Part shown: one piece after another, positions 15,724 through 22,757 of the stretch
How the letters are laid out: each line of letters begins with the position of its first letter
Numbering within the stretch: position 1 is the stretch's first letter
NCBI GenBank assembly: GCA_937967805.1
Contig: CALBTC010000487.1
Location: 1 to 30,130 of the forward strand
Length of the DNA: 30,130 bases
Source of the DNA: an uncultured Anaerolineaceae bacterium
GTDB taxonomy: Bacteria; Chloroflexota; Anaerolineae; Promineifilales; Promineifilaceae
Direction: 5' to 3'
Made by a program: the position numbers and the translations under genes
The notes under the pieces: model-generated
The model's database searches: none
What the model was told of the DNA's origin: nothing
Seen by the model: only the letters and a program-made list of their open reading frames with translations

Positions 15724-17319
15724 TTAATTTCTTGGTAAGGAAAAGGTGAAGGTGGTACCGGGGCCATCAGGATTTTTGTGGAACCAGATACGGCCGTCGT
15801 GCGCCTCAATGATTGCTTTAGAGAGGAACAAACCCAGGCCGGTGCCTTCTGTCTTGCGGCTGAGCCCATTGTCCAGCCCCGAAAATTCCTGCAAACTCCC
15901 GTCCCGCTCAAGATCTGGCATGCCGATGCCGCTGTCCCGCACCGAAACGGTGACGTGCTGCGGATGAATTTCACCACGAATGAGAATATTACCACCGTCG
16001 GGTGAATATTTGATGGCGTTGCTAATCAGGTTGTTCATCACCTGCCCCAGCCGCCGCTCATCGCCCCAAATGGGCGGAAAATCATCAGTGAACTGCACCT
16101 TGATTTGATGCTTGTCTGTTTGATTGCGAAATTTGCGCGCTGTGTTCTCTACCACACGGTTGAGCTGCACATCTTCGCTGACTTCCAGGTTAAACGTGCC
16201 GGCCTGCAAGCGAGACACTTCCAGCAAGCTGTCGATCAAATCGGTTAGATTATCGGCCTCTTCTTCAATTACGGCCAATGAATCTTGCATAATTTCCGGT
16301 GACCAGTTGGCATCCTGCCGCCGCAGCGTGCCGGCATACCCTTTGATGATGGAAACCGGCGTCTTCAGCTCATGGCTGACGACGGAGATGAATGTTTTTT
16401 GCAGCGCCTCTTCTTCGCGGTAGCGGGTCAGGTCGCGCACGTTGGCGATGATGTCGGTCATACGGCCGTCTGCATCCATCAGCGGCGCGTAAGTGATACC
16501 TAAACTAATGCGCTGGCCATCGGCGGTTTCATCTTGTTCGTCTAACGGCCGTTGCAAATCACCTTCCACGTACAGATGTGCCGCGCCGGGCAAGGGCCAG
16601 CCATTGGCCAGCGCGTCATGCAAATCCATGTCTGTCTTTAACGACAGCCATTTGAACACATCTTCATGATGCTGCCCAATCACCTCTTGCGGCGGCCGGC
16701 CGATCATGCGGCTCAGCGCCTTGTTAAAGTCCGTGATGCGCAGCCCCTGGTCCAAAATCATCACGCCGTCCTCATTTTGCTGGATGATTGCGTCCAACCG
16801 CTGCTTTTCTTTGTTGACCTGCTCGTACAAACGGGCATTTTTCACGGCAATAGCTGCCTGCTCAGCAAAGCTGCTCAGCAGAGAGGTGGCATCTTTGGGC
16901 AAATGATACGGCGTGCCGGACAGAAAAACGTAAATCAGGCCGATCGTTTCGCCGCCGCTGATCATAGGCAGGCGCACCATCTGGGTAAAGCCCAGGTTGG
17001 AGCGTCGGGCTACGGTTTGGAGGCGGCGCGTCAGCTCATCTTCCTGTTCGTTGGTATCCAGCGGCGGTATATCGCGCAGCAGCGGGGCAAAATGTTCCAC
17101 CATCGGCGCCGGAATGCCATAAACGGCCGCAACGCGCACGCTGTCCAACTCCGGATGGTGCAGGGCAATCATGCCCGCTTTGCCCGCCACCAATTCTACG
17201 GCCGCGCGCAAAATGATGCGCAGCACATCCTGCAAATCCAGTTCAGCCGTGATGGCCCGCGAAATGGCCAACAAATATTCTCTTTGCAGAATGCGAACGT
17301 CTACTAATCCATATGCCAT
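15724..17319 (-). CDS. Soluble GAF-PAS sensor histidine kinase
   Basis: This 531-aa protein autophosphorylates on His and would donate phosphate to an unlinked response regulator. There is no membrane segment, so it senses a cytoplasmic signal. Its domains in order are a GAF domain (about 15-165), a PAS domain (about 172-300, LDAIIQQNEDGVMILDQ), and a HisKA helix pair with SHELKTP (His316). The HATPase_c module follows with N box NNLISNAIKYSP (429-440), G1 DSGIG (462-466) and G2 GTGLGL (492-497). All catalytic boxes are intact. No response regulator gene lies in the window, so it is an orphan kinase here. It is transcribed divergently from the GNAT-cNMP gene. Confidence 0.93.
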   Translation of the reverse strand: MAYGLVDVRILQREYLLAISRAITAELDLQDVLRIILRAAVELVAGKAGMIALHHPELDSVRVAAVYGIPAPMVEHFAPLLRDIPPLDTNEQEDELTRRLQTVARRSNLGFTQMVRLPMISGGETIGLIYVFLSGTPYHLPKDATSLLSSFAEQAAIAVKNARLYEQVNKEKQRLDAIIQQNEDGVMILDQGLRITDFNKALSRMIGRPPQEVIGQHHEDVFKWLSLKTDMDLHDALANGWPLPGAAHLYVEGDLQRPLDEQDETADGQRISLGITYAPLMDADGRMTDIIANVRDLTRYREEEALQKTFISVVSHELKTPVSIIKGYAGTLRRQDANWSPEIMQDSLAVIEEEADNLTDLIDSLLEVSRLQAGTFNLEVSEDVQLNRVVENTARKFRNQTDKHQIKVQFTDDFPPIWGDERRLGQVMNNLISNAIKYSPDGGNILIRGEIHPQHVTVSVRDSGIGMPDLERDGSLQEFSGLDNGLSRKTEGTGLGLFLSKAIIEAHDGRIWFHKNPDGPGTTFTFSLPRN

Positions 17320-17392
17320 GCGTTAACTCTTTATGTTTGCCGCGCCTAAACTCATCCAATTCCAAATAATCACGCGGCAGAGCCAATCCGTG

Positions 17393-17401
17393 ATTGTAAC
17401 A
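17393..17401 (-). promoter_or_regulatory. Candidate extended -10 promoter for the histidine kinase
   Basis: On the minus strand the sequence reads TGTTACAAT, an extended -10 box (TG, one base, TACAAT). It would start transcription near 17386 and give a leader of about 67 bases. No strong -35 is visible, as is usual for extended -10 promoters. Confidence 0.4.
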
Positions 17402-17523
17402 TAACTAGCCGGCAAACCAGAGGTTAAATTTATCACAGCGCCGTTATAGTTGTATAAACAGACCTGAAAGCAGGCGCAAACACGCACACAAATATGGCCC
17501 ATATGTCACCCTTCTACCAAAAA

Positions 17524-17554
17524 TTGCCCCTTTTTGCTAAAAATACGTTATTAT
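17524..17554 (+). promoter_or_regulatory. Candidate promoter for the GNAT-CNB gene
   Basis: TTGCCC (17524-17529) and TATTAT (17549-17554) are separated by 19 bases, slightly longer than optimal, about 90 bases before the ATG at 17647. Confidence 0.3.
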
Positions 17555-17646
17555 GAGCACGATTAATAATCGGCCAAACCATTTCTGCTTTTCCTGAAAA
17601 GCTTACTGCCGATTGCACACGATACGTCCTGAGAGGAGTTTGGTAA

Positions 17647-19242
17647 ATGGACGCAGACATCAACGTCCGCCCCGTCACGGAAGCCGACTTACCAGCCGTG
17701 CGCGATTTGTTCTACCGCAGCTACGGCGAAGAATATCCCTACAAAGAGTTCTACAACGATGAATGGCTCAAGCGCAGCATCTACCAGGACAGTTACCTTT
17801 TTTTATTGGCCGAGCTAAACGGTAAGATTGTAGGCACGGCCTCTGTCTATTTTGAAGTCGGGGCTTATGCCGATTTGTGTGGTGAATTCGGCCGTTTGGC
17901 CGTAGACCCAAACTACCGCGGACAAGGGGTTGGCAGCGCCCTCATGAAAGCACGGCTGGCCTTTGCCAACCGGCGGCTCCACTTTGGCCTCACAGAATGC
18001 CGCACTGCCCACCCCTATGCCCAGCGCATCTCCGAAAAGTTTGATTTGCAGCCGATCGGCTTTTTGCCCCAGAAAGTATTGCTGGACGACCGGGAAAGTC
18101 TAGTGATGATGGCCAAACCGTTTGGCCCGGCCCGAGAGCTGCGCTGCAACAACCCGCGGGTGATCCCCGAAGCGTTTTTGCTGGGGCAGTTGGCGCTGCA
18201 AAACATGGGTTTCCGCAATGATCTCATTGCCATAGATGACGTAGACGGCTACCCTATCGGCACCGATTTCCAGGTGGAGGAGCTGACGGAGTCCGGGCTG
18301 CCGTCTTTGCTACGTATTGAACGCGGGCGGCTGTCTCGGCGGCACGTATTTGGTAATTTACAGCTCAGCTACGGCCTCTTTTTGCTGGAATCGCGCAACG
18401 TGCGCTATTTGGTCGCCCGTGAAGATGAGCGCATCGTTGGGGCGATTGGCTTTACGCTGGACCCCATCGGCCACAGCATCAAAGTGTTAGAGCTGATCGA
18501 TTTGCGTGACGATGTGGCCGGTTTCTTGCTCAAGGAGCTGGATGCCTGGGCCAGGGAAATTTACAAAGCTGAATATATTGAGATTACCGTCACCGCTTAT
18601 TGGCCAGACATCCAACGCACGCTCAGCAATCTGGGTTTTGTGCCGGTGGCCTACTGCCCCTCGTTTGTTTTCCATGAAGTAGAGCGGCTAGATACGTTGA
18701 AAATGGCTAAGCTGTACGTGCCGCTCGATATTGACAAGGCTCAGCTTACCCCGGCCAGCCAGGAAATATTCGAGCTGGTGCGGACCGGCTTTGAAGAAAA
18801 GCGGCTGGGCATTTCTGTAAATGAAACAACGCGCCACATGGCCATTTTTGAAGGTTTGCAAGAAGGGGAACTGAGCAAAATTGCCGGGTTGTGTACGGTC
18901 GTGCAAAAATCAACCGGGGAAGTTGTGCTGCGCGCCGGGGAAACTGGTGACGTTTTTTACATGGTGATGGAGGGCGAAATGGATATTTTGGCGCCGGACG
19001 GCTCCCATTCGGTGGGTAAAGTAGAAGCTGGAGACTTTTTAGGGGAGATTGCCCTGGTGAGCCGCCAACCGTATACGGCAACGGCCGTTGCCGCCACAGA
19101 CGTTCAGTTAATTGCCCTCAAATACCAGGATTTTGAAAATCTCATCAACCGCTATCCACGCATTGGCCTGCGGGTGATGCGCAATATTGCCATTTCTGTA
19201 GGGGAAAAGCTGCGGCTGCTTAACATGAAGGTTTTGAAATAA
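17647..19242 (+). CDS. GNAT acetyltransferase fused to a cyclic-nucleotide-binding fold
   Basis: This 531-aa cytoplasmic protein has three parts. Residues 5-155 are a GNAT N-acetyltransferase domain whose acetyl-CoA loop is GRLAVDPNYRGQGVGSAL (82-99). Residues about 205-350 look like a second, degenerate GNAT fold (YLVAREDERIVGAIGF, then ITVTAYWPDIQRTLSNLGF) without a clear acetyl-CoA loop. Residues about 395-525 are a cNMP-binding beta-roll (GETGDVFYMVMEGEMDI, FLGEIAL). In the phosphate-binding cassette Gly466 and Glu467 are kept, but the Arg that contacts the cyclic phosphate is Tyr476. cAMP-gated protein lysine acetyltransferases are known (mycobacterial PatA), with the opposite domain order. 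Whether this one binds a nucleotide is doubtful. Start ATG 17647 has AGAGGAG upstream. Confidence 0.88.
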   Translation: MDADINVRPVTEADLPAVRDLFYRSYGEEYPYKEFYNDEWLKRSIYQDSYLFLLAELNGKIVGTASVYFEVGAYADLCGEFGRLAVDPNYRGQGVGSALMKARLAFANRRLHFGLTECRTAHPYAQRISEKFDLQPIGFLPQKVLLDDRESLVMMAKPFGPARELRCNNPRVIPEAFLLGQLALQNMGFRNDLIAIDDVDGYPIGTDFQVEELTESGLPSLLRIERGRLSRRHVFGNLQLSYGLFLLESRNVRYLVAREDERIVGAIGFTLDPIGHSIKVLELIDLRDDVAGFLLKELDAWAREIYKAEYIEITVTAYWPDIQRTLSNLGFVPVAYCPSFVFHEVERLDTLKMAKLYVPLDIDKAQLTPASQEIFELVRTGFEEKRLGISVNETTRHMAIFEGLQEGELSKIAGLCTVVQKSTGEVVLRAGETGDVFYMVMEGEMDILAPDGSHSVGKVEAGDFLGEIALVSRQPYTATAVAATDVQLIALKYQDFENLINRYPRIGLRVMRNIAISVGEKLRLLNMKVLK

Positions 19243-19272
19243 AAAACGGCCGCTTCTGGTGAAACGGCCGTT
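19241..19272 (-). terminator. Intrinsic terminator of the four-repeat protein gene
   Basis: CGGCCGTT (19265-19272) and AACGGCCG (19245-19252) form an 8-bp stem with a 12-base loop. Read on the minus strand the stem is followed by a run of six T (complement of 19241-19246). It lies about 30 bases after the stop at 19305. For the plus-strand gene ending at 19242 the T-run is missing. Its 3' arm contains one of the iterated ACGGCCGT palindromes. Confidence 0.7.
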
Positions 19273-19304
19273 CTCATCATTCAAGATCACAAACGTTCAA
19301 CCCA

Positions 19305-20195
19305 TTACTCAACGTCTTTTGGATCAATCCCTGCTGCCTTGAGCGCCTTGTTATAGGCCGACTTTGCCTTGGAATTGGCAATGCGGGCCGAACGTATTTC
19401 ATCAGGCGACATATCATCTGTAATTTCTATCAGCTCCGGCTTGGGAATGTTGGCCGCGGCGGCCGGCGAGCTGGAAGCGGCAGCAGCGGGTGCTGCTGCT
19501 GCCGGTGTTTCTTGGGCCGCAGGGGCAGCGGCGGCAGCAGGTTCGCCACCGGCTACCACAACTTTGCCGTCCACAATTTCGACATCGCCAGGATCAATAC
19601 CGGCCGCCTTAAGCGCCTTGTTAAAAGCTGACTTCGCTTTGGAGTTAGCAATGCGGGCGGCGCGTATTTCGTCCGGCGGCATGTCATCGGTAATCTCAAT
19701 GAGTTCGGGCGGCTCCACATTAACTGTCTGCGCCGCGGCCGGTTGTGCAGCAGGCGCGGGCGCTGCCGCGGCAGCAGCGGGTGCACCACCGGGTAAAACA
19801 ACCTTACCATCTTTAATTTCTACATCTTTGGGATCAACACCAGCGGCCTTGAGCGCCTTGTTAAAGGCTGACTTTGCCTTTGAATTGGCAATCCGCGCTT
19901 TGCGCACCTCATCCGGATCCATGTCGTCGGTAATTTCAGTTAGCTGAGGCGGCTCTATATTTACCGTTTGAGCGGCAGCCGCTCCGGCGGGCGCAGGCGC
20001 TGCGGCAGTAACTGGGGCACCACCCGGCAAAACAACCTTGCCATCTTTAATTTCTACGTCGTTGGGGTCTACGCCGGCAGCCTTGAGTGCCTTGTTAAAG
20101 GCCGACCGGGCCTTGGCATTGGCGATACGCGCCTTGCGTACCTCTTCGGGCGGCATGTCGTCGGTAATCTCGATGTATTGCGGGGGTTCAATATC
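19305..20195 (-). repeat. Four in-gene direct repeats, spaced about 234-273 bp
   Basis: Coding repeats lie at about 20195-20031, 19961-19797, 19721-19557 and 19448-19305. They are highly similar at the protein level and clearly recognisable in DNA (for example the recurring AGCGCCTTGTTA(T/A)A). They arose by internal duplication, and the last unit is truncated. Confidence 0.85.
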
Positions 20196-20633
20196 AACCG
20201 ATTGGGCGGCGGGTGCGGCGGCAGCCGCAGGTGCAGCTGCTGCCGGAACAGCGGCCACAGCCCCGGTACGGGCTCCATCCCAGCCGTGGTACATGGCAAT
20301 GCGAACGGCCGTTAACGGATCTTCTTCCAATGCAGCTCCGGCCGTGCGCAAATTTGAGTGCCCTTTACGGCCAATACGCATGTTAGCCCCACGCGGCGTG
20401 GCGGCTGCTTTGCGCGCTGCTTCCAGGCGGGCTTGCTTGAGCATTTCTTCGGGGGAAGCATCCACTTTCACTTCATGGCCAAATGTGACCGACGGGTTGT
20501 ACCCCTTGTCCATGTTCTCAACCTCTTCCTTGGTTTTTTCCACCACGTGATCAAAGCGAGAACTGCCCCAGGCAATTAAGCCACCGAGCAAAAGAGGTAA
20601 CAGGATAACACCTACAGCAATCCAGAAAATCAT
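19305..20633 (-). CDS. Membrane-anchored protein with four tandem helical repeats and Ala/Pro linkers
   Basis: This protein has 442 residues. A single hydrophobic helix (about 3-22) at the N-terminus is followed by charged helices (30-75). A basic stretch and then four copies of a unit of about 55 residues follow, at about 147-201, 225-279, 305-359 and 396-442. Each unit has EITDDM-P-E(D)E-R-ARIAN(S)KAKSAFNKALKAAG(V/I)DP-DVE. Units 1-3 end with a DGKVV strand, and the last unit stops before it. Linkers are almost pure Ala/Pro/Gln. No catalytic motif is visible. It looks like a membrane-tethered scaffold or adaptor with multivalent binding modules; the function is unknown. A consensus promoter lies about 100 bases upstream and an intrinsic terminator follows. 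Shine-Dalgarno GAGGG precedes ATG 20633. Confidence 0.85.
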   Translation of the reverse strand: MIFWIAVGVILLPLLLGGLIAWGSSRFDHVVEKTKEEVENMDKGYNPSVTFGHEVKVDASPEEMLKQARLEAARKAAATPRGANMRIGRKGHSNLRTAGAALEEDPLTAVRIAMYHGWDGARTGAVAAVPAAAAPAAAAAPAAQSVDIEPPQYIEITDDMPPEEVRKARIANAKARSAFNKALKAAGVDPNDVEIKDGKVVLPGGAPVTAAAPAPAGAAAAQTVNIEPPQLTEITDDMDPDEVRKARIANSKAKSAFNKALKAAGVDPKDVEIKDGKVVLPGGAPAAAAAAPAPAAQPAAAQTVNVEPPELIEITDDMPPDEIRAARIANSKAKSAFNKALKAAGIDPGDVEIVDGKVVVAGGEPAAAAAPAAQETPAAAAPAAAASSSPAAAANIPKPELIEITDDMSPDEIRSARIANSKAKSAYNKALKAAGIDPKDVE

Positions 20634-20740
20634 TTGAAACCCTCAACTGTTATTGGCAAAGTGTAATTTTTGTTGTCGCGATTTGTCCCAAATTTACTGC
20701 AAATCACAAAAAGCAAAGCTACTAATCAAGCTAGCGCATG

Positions 20741-20768
20741 ATTATACAGTTTGTGCTGATTTTCTCAA
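20741..20768 (-). promoter_or_regulatory. Promoter of the four-repeat protein gene
   Basis: On the minus strand TTGAGA (20768-20763) and a perfect TATAAT (20746-20741) are 16 bases apart. This predicts transcription from about 20734 and a leader of about 100 bases. Confidence 0.6.
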
Positions 20769-20946
20769 ACTAGATGACGCTGCTTTTTGGGCAGAATAGT
20801 TGACGGGAGGCATAACATCTGCCACAATGTGAAAGATGGGGAATAGTAAAGTATGTGTGGCGTTGAGCAGTGTGAGTAGGTTGGGGAACGGCCGTTCGCG
20901 CCAGACACGCCCCGCCCCCACCAATCAATCCAGCATATCTCTGACT

Positions 20947-20983
20947 AAAAGCAAAACAGCCCAAACGGAAATGTTTGGGCTGT
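20947..20983 (-). terminator. Intrinsic terminator of tRNA-Leu
   Basis: Read on the minus strand, ACAGCCCAAAC (20983-20973) pairs perfectly with GTTTGGGCTGT (20966-20956) around a 6-base loop. The stem is followed by a T-rich tract, TTTTGCTTTT including the stem's last T. It starts nine bases after the tRNA 3' end. Confidence 0.85.
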
Positions 20984-20991
20984 CTACCGAA

Positions 20992-21076
<85 letters not shown>

Positions 21077-21089
21077 TCAGTCGTGCGGT

Positions 21090-21117
21090 AGTTTATCAAC
21101 GATTTGGTAAATGTCAA
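21090..21117 (-). promoter_or_regulatory. Promoter of tRNA-Leu
   Basis: On the minus strand a perfect TTGACA (21117-21112) and TAAACT (21095-21090) lie 16 bases apart. The predicted start is a few bases before the mature tRNA 5' end at 21076. Confidence 0.6.
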
Positions 21118-21154
21118 TATTTGGGCCGCATTCAACCCTTAATCGGAGGCACTC

Positions 21155-21595
21155 ATGACTATCTCTACTAACTTGCTAAAACGGGTGCAGCTGTTTGCCA
21201 ATCTGCAAACGGAAGAGCTGGAGCAGCTGGCTGCGATTTGCCAGGAAAAATCGGCCGCCGCCGGCGAAAATATCATTAGCCAAAACACGACCGGTAACGA
21301 GATGTACGTTGTGGCCCAGGGAGCGGTGGAAGTGTACATTCAGGGTCTAAACGATGCACGCAGCCTGGTCGTTTTGGGCAAAGGCCAGGTCATTGGCGAG
21401 ATGGCGCTCATTGACCAGGGATATCGTTCAGCTTCGGTGCGGGCCACGCGGGAGGGCGCCGAGCTTTACCTGATTGAAAGTGATGCGTTTTACCAACTGT
21501 GTGAAGAAAACAACCATATTGGCTTTATTGTTATGCGGAATTTGGCGATAGACATTGCCTTCAAGCTGCGACATCGTAATCTGGCGGAGCTATAA
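21155..21595 (+). CDS. Stand-alone cyclic-nucleotide-binding domain protein
   Basis: This 146-residue cytoplasmic protein is a single cNMP-binding beta-roll with flanking helices and no DNA-binding or catalytic domain. The phosphate-binding cassette reads GEMALIDQGYRSASV, keeping Gly81, Glu82 and Arg91, so cyclic-nucleotide binding is plausible. Its final helix, VMRNLAIDIAFKLRHRN, closely matches the C-terminal helix of the GNAT-fused domain two genes upstream (VMRNIAISVGEKLRLLN), so the two domains are paralogues. Start ATG 21155 has CGGAGG nine bases upstream. It is transcribed divergently from tRNA-Leu and followed after 25 bases by a small gene on the same strand. Confidence 0.9.
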   Translation: MTISTNLLKRVQLFANLQTEELEQLAAICQEKSAAAGENIISQNTTGNEMYVVAQGAVEVYIQGLNDARSLVVLGKGQVIGEMALIDQGYRSASVRATREGAELYLIESDAFYQLCEENNHIGFIVMRNLAIDIAFKLRHRNLAEL

Positions 21596-21620
21596 TTCAG
21601 TGGTTAAGGAGCGTGGGGCA

Positions 21621-21854
21621 ATGAACGAAGACGTATTCTATAAAGTAAGTTACGTGGTTGCCGGCGGTGAACATCCCGGGGCCATCATTAATATTGACAA
21701 GCGGCCAGAGGTGGGGGAAGAGGTGATGTTTGACGGCCGTATCTTTGAAATTCTCGAAGTAATGGAACTGATGCCCCCGGTAGGCAACTTTGGCTTTTTA
21801 CACGCCACCTGCCGCTATGTTCGCGACGCCACCAGAGAAGATGCCGCCGAGTGA
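21621..21854 (+). CDS. Small hypothetical protein, 77 aa
   Basis: I start at ATG 21621, with AAGGAG ten bases upstream; the same frame opens further upstream, inside the preceding gene. The protein begins MNEDVFYKVSYVVAGG and continues with strands separated by short turns (PGAIINIDKRP, EEVMFDGRIFEILEVM), ending CRYVRDATREDAAE. This looks like a small all-beta domain; there is no membrane segment. It is probably co-transcribed with the cNMP-binding protein. I do not recognise a named family. Confidence 0.75.
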   Translation: MNEDVFYKVSYVVAGGEHPGAIINIDKRPEVGEEVMFDGRIFEILEVMELMPPVGNFGFLHATCRYVRDATREDAAE

Positions 21855-21861
21855 TGTTACC

Positions 21862-22755
21862 TTAAACCATCTGGATCGCATTCACAGCCAGCTTTCCGGC
21901 TTCTTCTAAACCGGTCAATTCTCGTCCTTTAGCATTAATCCAGCGAATGGTGTAATTTTCCGCCAGCTCGTCCAGCGCCTGCCACAAATCTGAATTAGCC
22001 ACGGGCTGCTCCCCGCCCTTCTTCATCCAATTCCGCTTGCGCCAGTTGCGAATCCACTGCGTGATGCCCTGATACAGATAATCTGAAGTGGTAAAAATCT
22101 GCACCTCGCTGTCCGGCGGCAGCAGCAGCAACCCCTCGATAGCGGCCGTTAACTCCATGCGGTTATTAGTCGTTCGCGGCTCTGAGCCGCTGGCCTGCTC
22201 CGTGTCCTCTCCCTCTTCTAACACCACCCCCCAGCCGCCCGGACCAGGGTTGCCTTTACAAGAGGCGCGCAAAAAGAGGCGCGGTATGTTGGGATCGATC
22301 ACTTCTGGGGGCGTTATTTCCAGGCGGGCTTTGCGCGCCAGCCGGTCCACCCGTTCATTGTATTCGTTGCCGGCGTGTCCTTTGACCCAATGCCAGCTTA
22401 TTTCGTGCGTTTTCACCAGGGGCCACAGCGTTTGCCACAAATCGACGTTGGGAATGGGCTTGCCTTTCTTTTTCCAATTTTTGGCCGCCCAATCGTCGAT
22501 CCATTCGGTGATGCCTTTGCGCAGATATTCGGAGTCGGTGTAGAAGTCGATGGTACACGGCCGTTTTAAAGCCTCCAACGCACGAATAGCGGCAGTTAAC
22601 TCCATCCGGTTGTTGGTGGCTTCCGGATCGTTGCCGGTGAGCACCTTTTCATGCTTACCAAAACGCAAGATGGCAGCCCAGCCCCCAATGCCGGGATTGG
22701 GGTCTGAGCCACCATCGGTATAAATAACAACTTGATCTTTTGTGCTTTCCGCCAA
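21862..22755 (-). CDS. rnhA: Tandem-duplicated ribonuclease HI, second domain degenerate
   Basis: This enzyme degrades RNA in RNA:DNA hybrids. The 297-aa protein is about twice the family's usual 150 residues. The first half has the complete active site: Asp14 (YTDGG), Glu52 (NRMELTAA), Asp74 (YTDSEYL), His127 (KGHAGN) and Asp137 (NERVDRLA). The second half aligns without gaps at a constant offset of 149 residues (both halves share NNRMELTAAI and a WI--W--(R)NW basic helix). There the equivalents are Arg163, Glu201, Thr223, Lys276 and Ala286, so only the Glu survives. The second domain should be inactive and may bind hybrid. The gene starts two bases after the stop of the ferredoxin reductase gene. 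Confidence 0.93.
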   Translation of the reverse strand: MAESTKDQVVIYTDGGSDPNPGIGGWAAILRFGKHEKVLTGNDPEATNNRMELTAAIRALEALKRPCTIDFYTDSEYLRKGITEWIDDWAAKNWKKKGKPIPNVDLWQTLWPLVKTHEISWHWVKGHAGNEYNERVDRLARKARLEITPPEVIDPNIPRLFLRASCKGNPGPGGWGVVLEEGEDTEQASGSEPRTTNNRMELTAAIEGLLLLPPDSEVQIFTTSDYLYQGITQWIRNWRKRNWMKKGGEQPVANSDLWQALDELAENYTIRWINAKGRELTGLEEAGKLAVNAIQMV

Positions 22756-22757
22756 AC

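Larger units (their letters stand above)
17320..17646. other. Divergent intergenic region between histidine kinase and GNAT-CNB genes
   Basis: The 327 bases carry no gene-like frame. They hold an extended -10 for the kinase (17393-17401, minus strand) and a weaker promoter for the acetyltransferase (17524-17554, plus strand). The acetyltransferase Shine-Dalgarno, AGAGGAG, is at 17632-17638. Nothing else stands out apart from local AT-richness around 17515-17575. Confidence 0.5.
20634..20991. other. Intergenic region between the repeat protein and tRNA-Leu
   Basis: These 358 bases contain the promoter of the repeat-protein gene (20741-20768) and the tRNA terminator (20947-20983). One ACGGCCGT palindrome lies at 20888. 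The remaining stretch, about 20770-20945, shows no gene-like frame, hairpin or known RNA. Confidence 0.5.

Noticed and set aside
19305..20195. Regularly spaced repeats that could suggest a CRISPR-like array
   Set aside because: Units are about 165 bp, in frame, with Ala/Pro-coding spacers, and belong to one protein.
19305..20633. Resemblance of the repeat modules and Ala/Pro linkers to dihydrolipoamide acyltransferase (E2) architecture, given nearby lipA and lipB
   Set aside because: No lipoyl-Lys motif (DKA), no catalytic acyltransferase domain, and the module does not match the E3-binding signature; the likeness is in linker composition.
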